From: Klebsormidium nitens
Lineage: Eukaryota > Streptophyta > Klebsormidiophyceae > Klebsormidiales > Klebsormidiaceae
DNA: 36,066 nt
Direction of reading: 5' to 3'
NCBI GenBank assembly: GCA_000708835.1
Contig: DF237085.1
Span: 138,872-174,937 of the forward strand
Shown here: in pieces, positions 11,965-21,874 of the stretch
How the letters are laid out: each line of letters begins with the position of its first letter
Position numbering within the stretch: position 1 is the first letter of the stretch
Notes under the pieces: generated by a model
Seen by the model: only the letters and a program-made list of their open reading frames with translations
Databases searched by the model: none
What the model was told of the DNA's origin: nothing
Made by a program: the position numbers and the translations under genes

Positions 11965-12945
11965 TATGGTAGTTTTTTTATAAGATCAGTTTTCAAGGGG
12001 GTTTCTCGAAGGGAGGCGCTTCTCTCTATCGGGCCAGAATTGATCACACTTTGGGGGTTTATAAGCGACGAGAGCTTTTACACAATATACAAGGTTCGCT
12101 CCCCCAGGCTTTCACTAAGCCACTAGCCAGTGGTTGTACTAGTCAAGGGTTTCTTCACCAGGTTGTTCCTCACATTGCCAAGGGCCGTGGGGAGTCTTCC
12201 CAGTATTGGGGGTTTGGAGCACCAGCTACGAAGGCTGCTCCGCAGGACTCTTAGCTAAGCTTGCTATCATAAGCAGATGTGGGGCGTCCAGCAGTCTAGA
12301 AGACGTGGATCAAAGATCTCGTCTTTCATGGCATGTTCATCGCAGTTCTGCAGCCCCCAAAAGCTGAAGCAAGGGGAATGCCTGCGCAGTGCAGCTGACA
12401 TTAATCCACACAGATCACCGTCGCTCTATCCAACTTTGCAGCCCTGCTGTCTTTGTCAAAGCTTGATAGCTTGCCTGTGCATGAAGCTGTGCATGAAACA
12501 CTGACAGGCGCCCCAGCTTCTGATTTCGTCTTCCCCCATTGCATGATCAACATGCAGAGATTCTGCCGAGTGAAGGTTCACGTCTTCGAATGCAATTAAG
12601 TCGCGCTACCAAGATGCATCGTGCTTATTCACACTCCGCAAGTTCCAGAAAGCATGTCCTACACATTTCCTATTCTATAGCCAAGTGTGAATACATACAG
12701 CTAGGGTTTCCACCCCGGCGCCAGATTCCATGAGCACATTCAGCGCCCCCCCTCAGCCTGCTTGCTGCTGGTTGTGAAAGCCGCTCAGGTTCAAATCCTG
12801 TTTGGAGCACTGGTTTCCCACGTACTTGTACGCCTGTTCCCTTTCTTCTCCCTTTCCCTCCTCTTTCCTGTCTCCAAACAGCTTTCGAGCATTAGGATCA
12901 CAAACACCTTCGCTCTCATTCGTCACTGGCGTCGGGGGCGGCAGA
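11965..12945. other. Divergent intergenic region between phospholipase and bL33
   Basis: About 1 kb separates two start codons facing away from each other, so it should hold both promoters and 5' UTRs. Only short frames occur. Visible elements are a telo-box at 12701 and a long pyrimidine-rich tract at about 12835-12880 ending tctccaaacag, which could be a 5' UTR acceptor for bL33 or just a leader pyrimidine tract. Confidence 0.55.
12701..12709 (+). promoter_or_regulatory. Telo-box (AAACCCTAG on the minus strand)
   Basis: The sequence ctagggttt lies 237 nt upstream of the bL33 start codon. Telo-boxes are known to be enriched near transcription starts of plant ribosomal-protein and translation genes, which fits its position. 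A 9-nt match alone is weak; the support is the gene it precedes. Confidence 0.45.
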
Positions 12946-13116
12946 ATGGCCAAGGGCAAGGGCGCCATCCTGGTGAAGCTGCTGTCGGCGGCCAACACGG
13001 GGTACTTTTACGTGAAGCGCAAGAACCCTCGCAAGATGCCGGACAAGCTGGCGTTCATGAAGTACGACCCCATTGTCAAGAAGCACGTGCTCTTCACCGA
13101 GACAAAGCTCCGGTAG
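12946..13116 (+). CDS. RPL33: Ribosomal protein bL33, mitochondrial type
   Basis: This intronless 56-codon gene encodes a small basic protein of the large ribosomal subunit near the E site. The reading covers the whole bL33 family length: [16 protein letters not shown], then [14 protein letters not shown], then [21 protein letters not shown] recall plant nuclear mitochondrial L33 sharing the TGFFYVKRK, KYDPRVNRHVLFTEAK pattern. There is no N-terminal extension, as in the short plant homologues, so import must use an internal or N-terminal signal; organelle assignment is by family. The start is the only ATG giving a family-length protein; upstream codons in frame run into unrelated sequence. 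The lack of introns contrasts with all four neighbours. Confidence 0.87.
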   Translation: MAKGKGAILVKLLSAANTGYFYVKRKNPRKMPDKLAFMKYDPIVKKHVLFTETKLR

Positions 13117-13452
13117 CGCTTCTGGAGCCAGGTTCGAGTGCAACGGTTGATGTAGATCAGAGTTCACAGAAGCTGTACTTTGTTGTAATTGATGGCAGAT
13201 CCGTGCATGAAGTTAGGAGTGTGATCAAGCGCGTGAAGATAGGAGGAAATCAAGGGTTTGCTTGGTGGTGCAACTTTGTAGATAGGTTAGAATCACGACC
13301 ACCACCATTGAAGCAGAGAGGGGGTGTTTCTGCAAATTCTTATTATCAAGGGTTATACACACCGCAGTCCTCAATCTCTACAGTAGTGCCCTTGTTCATG
13401 CGGCAGTTTACAAAAACTGGGCAACCCATGACTGACACTCCGGGGTTTTGCA
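13117..13452. other. bL33 3' region / PPR 5' leader
   Basis: The stretch holds the bL33 3' UTR and the 5' region of the PPR gene in only 336 nt. A ttgtaa block at about 13174 resembles the TGTAA polyadenylation signal used by green algae, 55-60 nt after the stop codon. Nothing else is recognisable. Confidence 0.35.
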
Positions 13453-16400
13453 ATGGTGGCGTGTGCGGGGATATCTCAGCGTTTGGTGGCGCCAGCGAGT
13501 TTGCTGCCTGTACTAGCCCCGGGGCAAAAGTCGGCAGCCAGCGCTCCTGTGGGCCCTCGTCGTTTGTCGGTGCGCCAAGGGCACTGGCCATCGTGCTGCA
13601 ATGATGGGCCTTCTCGAACAGTCCGTTCGGGAGGGGAATGTCGGGGTGTTTCAGTGGGGCGGGATGCGGTGGTGGGACAGGACGCAGAGAGCTGCCGGTC
13701 GAACTGCTTGGTTCGATGCTCCCAGGCAAAGAAGGGTATGGTCCGGAAGAGATTGCACGTTCCAGCGGGAGCACGTTCTGCGACAGTGAATTTTTGCGGT
13801 CCAGACGGAGCCACCTCGCCCAAGGTCCTCCTTAAAGGAGACACTGTCCAGACTCTTACCGGACGACGCCCCTTCAGAAGCACACAGAACGGACGGGCGG
13901 CAGGGCAAACTCCTAGCAAAAGGCGGTCGCAGGTTCTGGTGGCAGCACGAGGGGCTCTCACGGAGAGCACAGACACCGGCGCCCTTTCGCAATCTGACGG
14001 GGAGACTGGCGACAGTGCGGATATCAGAGGGGGCCTGCTAAACGATGCGGGGCAAGCGTCGGTGTCTGGCAAAGTGGAACCCAGCGGGGGCCAAGATACG
14101 GAGGCAGAAAAGGGGGGGCAACGGCGATCTCGGTGGGTGGCGGATGACGGGCGGGTGAGGGGCCCCGGCAGGAGCAAGTCGATTGCGGAGCGCCACCTGG
14201 AGGTGAGGCGCCACCTGGCACGATGGGCTCCATTACTGCGGGTTCTATCAAACCTCACCGCTTGGACCAAACTTAGAGTTGGTGCGCTTCAAGAATCTGT
14301 TGCAAAACTCAGTAGCATAGAACTCGAGATGGGGAAGTGAGGTGGCAGGAGGTCGGTTTGCCGGCCGGTCGGCTGAAGCTCTGCGTACTGGGGTTTCGCC
14401 ATGATATTGTGCACCTGGTTCAGAACCAGGTTATGGCAAGATGGCCAGCTTTGGAGAATCTTGCAGCAGACATTTGGTTGACGCCACTCTTTTCAAGCAG
14501 TTACAAGAGAATGCAAGCAAGTGTCTCCACAAGGTGGCGCGCACCCCGACTCTGATGTACAAAAGTCAAAGCTCCGTAGCAGTACAGATGATTGCAAAAG
14601 GGGCTGGTTCCCATAACGTTGCTGACATCTGAAAGTTCTGCTGCTCTGCCGAAGCTGCAGAGGGCCAGCGTCTTGGCAGGTCTTTCGTGTGCAGGCCGCA
14701 TCCCTCTGTTGAACTCTTCTTTTCCATCCGATTGCTGATTGGTTGCCGTTCTGCACAGAATTCATTGGGACTCCCCAGTCAAACATCGCAATATTGCCTA
14801 GACCCTGCATTTGGGAGCGCTCCTCCAGCTTTCTATCACCTTTAGGATGACAGGATCTGGTTTGCCCCTGCTCAACTGTTTACACCCCTCGCTTGCAGAC
14901 CCGCCCCTCTCTTGGCTCTGAAGCTGCCTCCCTTCTGGACGAACTTCAGACTGTGGATTCGGACCCCGAGCGCATGGCGATCCTGGAGAAGTGGTCCGGT
15001 TCGGACTTGAGCGACGCCGACCTTCTAGAGCTTCTGAGGCGGCAGAGGGGCTTCCGAACAGCCCGCCTCTTCTTCGACTGGATGGAAACGCAGCCAGGAT
15101 TTCGAAAGGTGCCTGTTCGCTTTCAAACCACATCTTTTGAGCGTTTTGAGTTTGGGGTAGGCATGTAAAGGTGTAATATGTGGGGCCGCGGAATTCTCTC
15201 GAGCCACTGTTGTTTGGGTCGTCAATTCCAAGGTCGCTTGGAAGTTTCTTGAAGCAACGAGATTGCAGGGGACTCAGATTCAGAAGCCCCATGCTTACAA
15301 CCAAGTCGCCAGAAGAAGGAAACATGGCAGAGAGTGTGTTTGGGTCCAGCATTGCCAAGAGAACTGCACTTTTTTCGTCAATCCATTACACGGGCTTCTA
15401 GAGCCTCTGTACGTTGTGCCGGTTGGCAGCCCTGAAAAGGCCGAACAGAGGCTGGGAAATGATTCCGCCACCTAAATCGTTTCGGCAAAGTCGCCAACGT
15501 TCAGAGCGTCCCGTTTCAAAACGCGCTTTCCGTTGGCTGCAGGGATCCCCTGCTGCGTATCACATCCTCATTGCGTTCGCCCACCGGAGCCAAAAGATGG
15601 ACGCTATCCCCGGCCTCACCGCCCACATGGACTCCCGGGGGATCCCTTTCACTGCCGCAACTTACGCCACGCTCGTCGACGTGTACACCCGCGCGAAGGA
15701 CCTCTCATACGCCCAAGCGTGGTTCGATAAGCTATTGGCCGCGGAGGCGGCCAACGGGTGGCGCCCGGAGAGCGCCGCATATCGGGCGATGATGAGCATG
15801 TACGAGAAGGTGGGCAAACCCTCGGAGTCGGTGCGGATCTGGCGGCAGTTGCTGGCGCGGGGGGATATTCGCATCGGCGCGCTGCAAACGTATAACGCCC
15901 TGGTGGATGCGCTCGGGAAGGTGGGCCGGTTCGAGGAGGCGATGGGGCTGCTGGACGAGATGCGGGCGCGGGGGCTGCAGCCGAATACGATGACGTACAA
16001 CATGCTGATCAACTGCTACGGGAAGGTGAGGGCGTATCAAGTAGTGTTCTGGTGCTTGTCTCTGTCGGGTCGATAGTTGGACGCGAGTCTGCCTTGGCTT
16101 CGAGCTGACACTTCCCTTCCTGTCGCAGATTATCAGGGTGGGACTTGCCGCGTACATTTGGTTGGTAGACCGTAGAACAAGCCAGACATCGATCAAGTGA
16201 TTACCAAACACAGAGTTTTTGCAACTCGTTGTCTCAGGTTGGTGCACGTCACCAGGCGCTGACGCTGTGTTCAACAGCGCGCGGTGCCCTAATGGCGTGC
16301 ATCCAATGGTGGAGAGTCTACTCACCATACAAACACTACATCAACGAGTCCATGGATTCCCTTTTCTGCAGCCTGGACCCAGCAAGAGCCATCCAAGCTC

Positions 16401-19400
16401 TCCGATAAGACGAAGCTGTTTGAGGAGACCCAGTTGCGGGGCGTGCCCCCCCAACGATGTAATATCCACTTTTGATAATGCTCTTCGCCTCTGAACTTGT
16501 AAAAGCCTTACAATCGTAGGCCCTCACAAATCATATGCCGCAGGCCGGCGCTCGCCACTAGGCGCTGAAGCTGTTCGACGAGACGTGGCGCGCGGGCGTG
16601 GCCCCCGACGGGGTGACACTCAGTTTCGGATGCTCTTTAGTCTTCGTATTGAGAATTGCAAGTCCCTGATCCCACTTTTGTAGGCCGGCGCACGCCACCA
16701 GGCGCCGAAGCTGTTCGACGAGGTGCAGCGCGCGGCCGCGTTTTCCAGGCACGGTAACGGTCACTTTCAAACGCTGTGAATCTCGTTTTGAGATTTTCTA
16801 AGTGCCTATTCCCCTCTTTTGCAGGCCGGCGCAAGGCACCAGGCGCTGAAGCTGTTCGACGAGATGCGGCGCGCGGGCGTGGCCCCCGACGCGGTGACGT
16901 TCAACACGCTCATCTCGATGCACGTGCGCGCCGAGGACTACGCCGCGGCCGCGGGCGCGATGCAGCTGCTGCGGCAGTCGGGGGAGCGCCCCAGCGAGTT
17001 CACGCTCAACGCAATGGTGCGCGCGTACGCCAAGCTGGGCCAGGCGGAAGGGGCGCTCGACGTGTACAACAAGTGAGAAGCGTTTGTCGTCCTTCCATTG
17101 GCGGGAAGCGTTAGGAGGGAAGCGTTTGTCTTCGGATTTTTTCGAAGTTAGTGAGGGCAATGTTTGTTTCCGTTGTGTGGAAAAGTAGGGGTAAGGGAAA
17201 GCGTTGCGGAGCCAGGCAGTGGGACGATAGACGAATATGATGAGCAAGGTGCGTCTTTTATGATCTGTTATGATGGAAGTTTACCTCAAGCTGAAGCAGG
17301 CAGCGGGGACCTCCTGCTTCGAAGATATGGCGTCAGTGTGCTTTTTCTTCATGTTTCTTCTTGCTGGCGCCACCCGCCGTGGCCATTACTTCACTTCCCA
17401 AAGCGGCAATGTCTAGTGATATCTTGAGACTAGCCCTTCCGCGAGTCTGGATGCAAAACCTGGATGCAAAGGCAAACCCAATCCCCAAACCGTTTGGCAT
17501 CCCAAAACGCGAACGGCAATGGCAAACCCCAGACCCCACGTCCTAAAATCAAATCCTGAACTCTGATCCGCTGTATCCAGATTTCGGGAGGCCGGCATTG
17601 CCCCGAGTGCCGTCAGCTACAACTCGCTGCTGCATTTGCTGGCGTCAGCAGGGAAGGCGGACGAGAGCGAGGAGATTCTGCTCCACATGCAGGAGGGGGG
17701 AACACAGACGGATGACGTCACGTGGAATGGGCTCGTCAACGGTCATAGCAAGGTGCGTCGAGCTAAGCCGAGGTTTTTGAGACCTTTCAGCGGGTTGAAG
17801 GCGGCTGGGTTTGCTGCGGACCGTTCAAACTGACTTTCAAACTTCATCCACATACCTGTTCCAAAGTTCATTATATGCAAGAGGCGCGATTGTACGCCTG
17901 AGTTTTGAAGGTTGTCTGATCAGAAAAGCCGACTTTGTTTCACAGCAGTCGATGCACATCCTGACATTCAGACTTGCTCGTAAAAGACACAAAGTGCACA
18001 CCGTTGGAGCACAGATCAGTCCCCTGAAAAGTCGCTCCTCAACTGTACCCCACTGGTCAAGAAACAACACCAAGGTCCTGGAAACGCTCAAGTGGCTGGC
18101 TTTGCGCTGGCCTTCGTGCTTTTCACTCCAACATTCATCGGGCAGACGAGCCATTTAAAGTAGAGTGGCTTCTCATACTTCTGACATACTTGCCAACAGG
18201 CGGGAAACTACGCCAAGGTTCTGGAGACGTTCGAGCGCATGAAGGCGGCCGGCTTCGCGCCGGACCACGTGACGTACACCCCCGTGGTGGACGCGCTGTT
18301 CAAGCTGAGGCGCGACGACGAGGCGATGGAGATGTTCGACGAGATGCGCGCGCGCGGGCTGCAGCCGCGCTCCATGACGTACGGGGTCATGCTCATCGTG
18401 TGCTCGCGCAACGACATGGTGAGGGTTTTGAATAACCTGGGGGTTTGGATTCTAAATGTCAGGGTTCGGGGGTTTCTTTCTCGGGTTGGAGTTTAAGGGT
18501 TTCGAGGGGGATGAAGTAAGGACTAATGGAATCAACGCAGCACGTTGCCACAAAATGCGCCTCAGTCCATGATGTACGGGGTCATGCTCATCGTGTGCTC
18601 GCGCAACGACATGGTGGGTTTGCCGATCCTGCGGGTTTTGGGTTTCGTTTTTTTGGGTTTTAGGTTTGTACATTCAGGGTTTCCGGCTTGTTTAATGCGC
18701 GTCGCCAGAGGAGCAGCCGCGCTCCATGACGTATGGGGTCATGCTCATCGTGTGCTCGCGCAACGACATGGTGGGTTTGCCAAACCTTGCGGGTTTAGGC
18801 TTTCACTTTTTGGGTTTGCGTTGGAAATTCGGGGTTTTCGGCTTTCCGAGAGCGCATTGCCAGAGGAGCAGCTGCGATTCATGACGTACGGGGTCATGCT
18901 CATCGTGTGCTCGCGCAACGACATGGTGAGTGTTTTACTTTTGTTCGGTTTTGAATTGCTCGATTTTGTGCTTTAGTGTTACGTCCTGGAGTCTCATTTC
19001 TCCAAGGTCTGTCATGAGGAGTCGTTCGAAGCTCAATGCCAAAGTTTGAATTGTGGTCAATACTTCGCAGTTCGTTGTCTGCTCGCGGGACCACATAGTG
19101 GGTGCTTAATTCATCTAGAGTCTGTAGGGCTTAAGTTGGGGAGCTTGGTGAATCTTTCGAGGTGGTCAGGAAGGGGTCAAGCCGCAAGAGGCGTTAAGAG
19201 TACAATCTATCCATCTCTGTCACAAACAACCATGATAGCACAAATTCTTGAGACTGACCTCGCTTTCTTTTCGTACGTCAGCTGGGCGAGGCGGCTGCCC
19301 TCCTGGACGAGATGCGCGACCGTGGCGTTCCCCCGAGCGACACGCACTACATCACCGTCGTGGACGGCCTGGTGCGCACGGGCCGCTGGGAAGACGCGCA

Positions 19401-21874
19401 AAAGGTGTACCGGGCAGCGCGGGAGGAGGGCCGGGCCGGCGCGGAGGTGAGGATCGCTTGGGGCGAATGATTCTGCCGGAAGTAATGCATTGATGTGCCC
19501 CACTTTGTTCCACTCCCGGGGTGAATACTTCTTGCAGATCGCTCGATTTCCCTATTGTTTGTAGAGTATCAGAGACGCATCTATTCATGTGTAAGTTACC
19601 ATACTCTTCACTACGGAGTCTCTTCTTTTTACCCCCAGCTATACGCGTGCCTGGTGTGCGGCCTCGAGGCGCAGGGCCAGCTTCAGCCGGGGGAGGAGCT
19701 GTTCCACGTTTTCACATGATGCTCTTCAAGATGAACAGCTCTTGCTTCAGAAAAGCTACAATCTTTTCCTCGAGAAAGAATGAATACTCGTTTTCCGATA
19801 CGTTACATTCTCTCGCTCTCTGCCGCAGCTGTATGCGTGCCTAGTGTGCGGCCTGGAGGCGCAGGGGCAGCGGCAGCAGGCGGAGGAGCTGTTCCAGAGC
19901 ATGAAGGCGGCGGGGGTGGATACGGCGGAGGTCATCTACGGCTCCGTCATCGCGGCGCTCGGACGGCTCGGACAGTACGAGGACGCCGTGGCCGCGTTCA
20001 AGGACCTGGAGACGTCGGACGTCCAGCCCAAAGCGCGGACCTACTCGCAGGTGAGGCTAAGCAGAATCTTGGTCCAATTGTCAGCAAGTAACGGTCAGCG
20101 TGTCCGTGATGACTTAGATTCTGCTTTTGAGAAACCTTCTGCAGGTGAGGCTATGTTTATTGTCTATGCTCTTTGGTTTTTACGGTGACTGAAAACCTGC
20201 TTGCGAGAGCCTCGAGACGTCAGACGTCCAGCCGAATGCGCGGACCCACTCGCAGGTAAGGATGAGCAAGATCTTGGTCCGTTTATTGTTGCCGTATAGC
20301 GGGTTTCGTTTAGCAGATATTGGTGACGCATACAAAGACATACTCGCGGGTGAGGCAATGTTTGTTCTCTATGCTCTTTGTCATCGACGGTGACAAACAC
20401 CGTCCTGCTTGCGAGTGCCTCAGACGTCGGACGTCCAGCCCAAAGTGCGGACCTACTCGCAGGCAAGGCTGTGTTTTTCGACTCTCGTCCTCCCTGATTG
20501 ATTCTTTTGGCCTCGTCTCCTTTTTCGAATCTTGTTACTTGTTGGCAACTTCAACTTTCCGAGCAACACGGTGCCGCCTTGAAGAACTTGGAACCTTAAC
20601 TCTCTTGCCGGAAACTCGGACCTACTCACCTCCAGAAACGATTTTCTATTCTCAATTTGCTCATTTCCCTACCCCAGATCGTGTCAGTGTACGGCAAGGC
20701 CGGGCTGGTCGGCCCTGCGGAGGCGGCGTTCCAGGTGGCAGCGCGCGCCGGCGAGGCGAACCTGCGCGTGCACAACGCGATGCTGGACGTGTACCTGCGG
20801 GGCGGTCTGTACCAGGAGGCGGAGGATTGGTACCGGACCATGGAGGACGACGGGCTCGCCGCGGACGAGGCCACGTGCCGGACGTTCCTGGTTAGGTGAG
20901 GGTTGGGGCTGGTTAAGGTGTGGGAGCCGTCTTCGTCATTGTTGCCAGATCAATCTGGCGTAAAACAAAGCTGATTGCGAGGGGCTCAAGGGAGCCGAGG
21001 GATTGGGGAGGCGATGGCATTGTCAGCAAAGATTTCTCGACTGTTTAAAAGCAGTCAGTGCGAAAGGTGCGATCGGGGACGAGACGAGTTCGTGTGCTTG
21101 AGTGGTTTGAACATGCTGTCGTCTGACCGAATCCATGTTCTTGCCTTTTGGAAGCGTCATTTTATGCTGATGCAGCCGGATGCTGCTAAGCCGTGCAGTG
21201 GCCCATCAGTTGCTGCTGCTGACTTGGAGGTGTTTCGGCGAATGTTGAACACGTCAACGCGGCGCGGGATGCTCAGTATTTATGCTCTGGGAGGCTAAGG
21301 CCACTCACATTCTGTCTGCAGGTATGCGGAGGCGGGTCTCTGGCAGCCCGCCAGCCGCTGGCTCAACAAGACAATGTCGTCCAATTTCTTGTTTGAAGCA
21401 ACCACCTACAACAAGGTCCTCCGGTGCTTCGGGAGCGCCGGCAAGATCGACCTCGCATGGATGCTGTTCCACATCATGAAGAAGGGCATCAAGGCTGCGA
21501 AGCCGATCTCGTCCACGTACAACACCATGATCGGGATTATGGGCGAGGAGGGCCGCTACAAGGACGCGGCGGCGCTCGTGCAAGAAATGCGCGCAGAAGG
21601 CGTGGAAATCACCGAGATCACGAAAGCGGTCCTCCGGCGCATCGTGTACGCGGCCAACACGTCGAGCCCGTCGGCGTCCGCGCGGCGCGAGGTGGACGTC
21701 GCGATCGACCGCGCGTTCGGGCCCGCGGCGGAGCGCGCGGCGCGGAGGATGGCGAGCGTGGGGAGTAAGTTTGTCGAGGGGGAGTTTGTGCCGTCCGAGG
21801 GCGGCGACGCGGATGGAAATGGCGAGCGGGACACCGGGCTTCCGGACTACTTGCGGGAGCTTAGCAAGTTGTAA
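13453..21874 (+). CDS. P-class pentatricopeptide repeat protein, 10 exons
   Basis: Exons: 13453-14202, 14899-15108, 15543-16025, 16825-17072, 17581-17752, 18200-18418, 19282-19446, 19829-20050, 20678-20895, 21322-21874. They give about 1,079 aa with matching phases. From exon 3 on I count roughly 19 consecutive 35-residue PPR motifs (for example TYNALVDALGKVGRFEEAMGL; VTYTPVVDALFKLRRDDEA) and no E/DYW tail, so it is P-class. Such proteins bind organelle RNA and act in its stability, processing or translation. Exon 1 encodes a basic, Ser/Ala/Arg-rich N-terminus that could be a transit peptide, then a disordered stretch. The exon 1 end is uncertain: GT at 14155 or 14203 keeps phase 0, GT at 14337 does not. 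I cannot name the orthologue. Introns 3, 5, 6, 7 and 8 carry tandem exon-edge copies. Confidence 0.88.
16238..16765 (+). repeat. Four decayed copies of the 5' edge of PPR exon 4 in intron 3
   Basis: Live exon 4 starts at 16825 with AGARHQALKLFDEMRRAG. Upstream the same acceptor-plus-exon segment recurs four times, aligned on the gaagctgtt block: 16261 (gacgctgtg), 16412, 16567, 16707, then live 16848. Steps are 151, 155, 140 and 141 nt. The two nearest copies keep the acceptor (cgcag or tgtag) and most codons (ALKLFDE, APKLFDE). The farther two are clearly related but damaged. The intron tail before each acceptor is also shared, so the repeated unit spans the intron-exon junction. Confidence 0.85.
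17753..18120 (+). repeat. Decayed copies of the 5' edge of PPR exon 6 in intron 5
   Basis: Live exon 6 (18200 on) reads AGNYAKVLETFERMKAAGFAPD. A copy starts at the intron's own donor (17753) and runs to about 17825. From aagccgagg it matches exon 6 at roughly 45-47 of 58 positions by eye with one 1-nt indel, including gaaggcggc and cggacc. A second copy at about 18062-18112 shares aac-aac-accaaggt-ctggaaacg and ggctttgcgc with an internal deletion. The steps (17782, 18084, 18227 for the same block) are 302 and 143 nt, so a lost middle copy is possible. Confidence 0.75.
18536..19095 (+). repeat. Three good and one poor copy of the 3' edge of PPR exon 6 in intron 6
   Basis: The end of exon 6 (MTYGVMLIVCSRNDM, then the donor) is repeated downstream. 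The gtcatgctc block lies at 18386 (live), 18581, 18738 and 18893, with a worn copy near 19056; steps are 195, 157, 155 and 163 nt. Over about 50 nt up to the donor the four good copies differ at only a few positions, and all keep GT donors (gtgagg, gtgggt, gtgggt, gtgagt). Each copy is preceded by a possible acceptor (acgcag, gccag, gccag), but for the two gccag-preceded copies (18738 and 18893) splicing them in would break the reading frame. Confidence 0.9.
19631..19715 (+). repeat. Extra copy of the 5' edge of PPR exon 8 in intron 7
   Basis: Starting at 19639, after a good acceptor (acccccag), the sequence reads LYACLVCGLEAQGQ then PGEELF, matching the start of live exon 8 at 19829 (LYACLVCGLEAQGQRQQAEELF), 190 nt downstream. 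It then meets a TGA at about 19719 with no clear donor. It could compete for splicing but would truncate the protein. Confidence 0.9.
20205..20640 (+). repeat. Three copies of the 3' edge of PPR exon 8 in intron 8
   Basis: The end of exon 8 (ETSDVQPKARTYSQ and donor) recurs. The gtccagcc block is at 20021 (live), 20226 and 20433 (steps 205 and 207). A poorer copy at about 20560-20630 keeps the block matching the gccgcgttcaagga part and cggacctactc. Copy 2 has a gtaagg donor, copy 3 a gcaagg. Intronic sequence after the donor (gagcaagatcttggtcc) is shared by the first two units. Confidence 0.88.

Noticed and set aside
12785-12806. tRNA-like T-arm (caggttcaaatcctg)
   Set aside because: The 3' arm looks like a tRNA T-loop, but I find no matching acceptor stem, D-arm or anticodon arm upstream.
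12762-13604. 280-codon plus-strand frame
   Set aside because: It overlaps bL33 in another frame, matches no family I know and has no conserved segment.
13476-14270. 264-codon minus-strand frame opposite PPR exon 1
   Set aside because: It looks like an antisense shadow of GC-rich coding sequence: composition is Arg/Pro/Ser-rich and no domain is visible.
14155-14340. Alternative donors for PPR exon 1 at 14155 and 14337
   Set aside because: 14155 keeps the frame but its context (cgg/gtgagg) is weaker than at 14203 (gag/gtgagg). 14337 gives the wrong phase for exon 2. 14203 was chosen, with doubt.
15260-15330. Possible copy of the PPR exon 3 head in intron 2 (ttgcagggga)
   Set aside because: Only the acceptor and a few bases agree; the rest does not align convincingly.
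17205-17330. Possible copies of the PPR exon 4 tail in intron 4 (ccaggcagtggg, gcaggcagcgggg)
   Set aside because: The similarity is short and the spacing irregular. It may belong to the same phenomenon but I cannot separate it from chance by eye.
16238-19095. Regularly spaced repeats that could look like a CRISPR array
   Set aside because: The window is plainly eukaryotic, the repeats are exon edges with splice sites, and the spacers are themselves related to each other.
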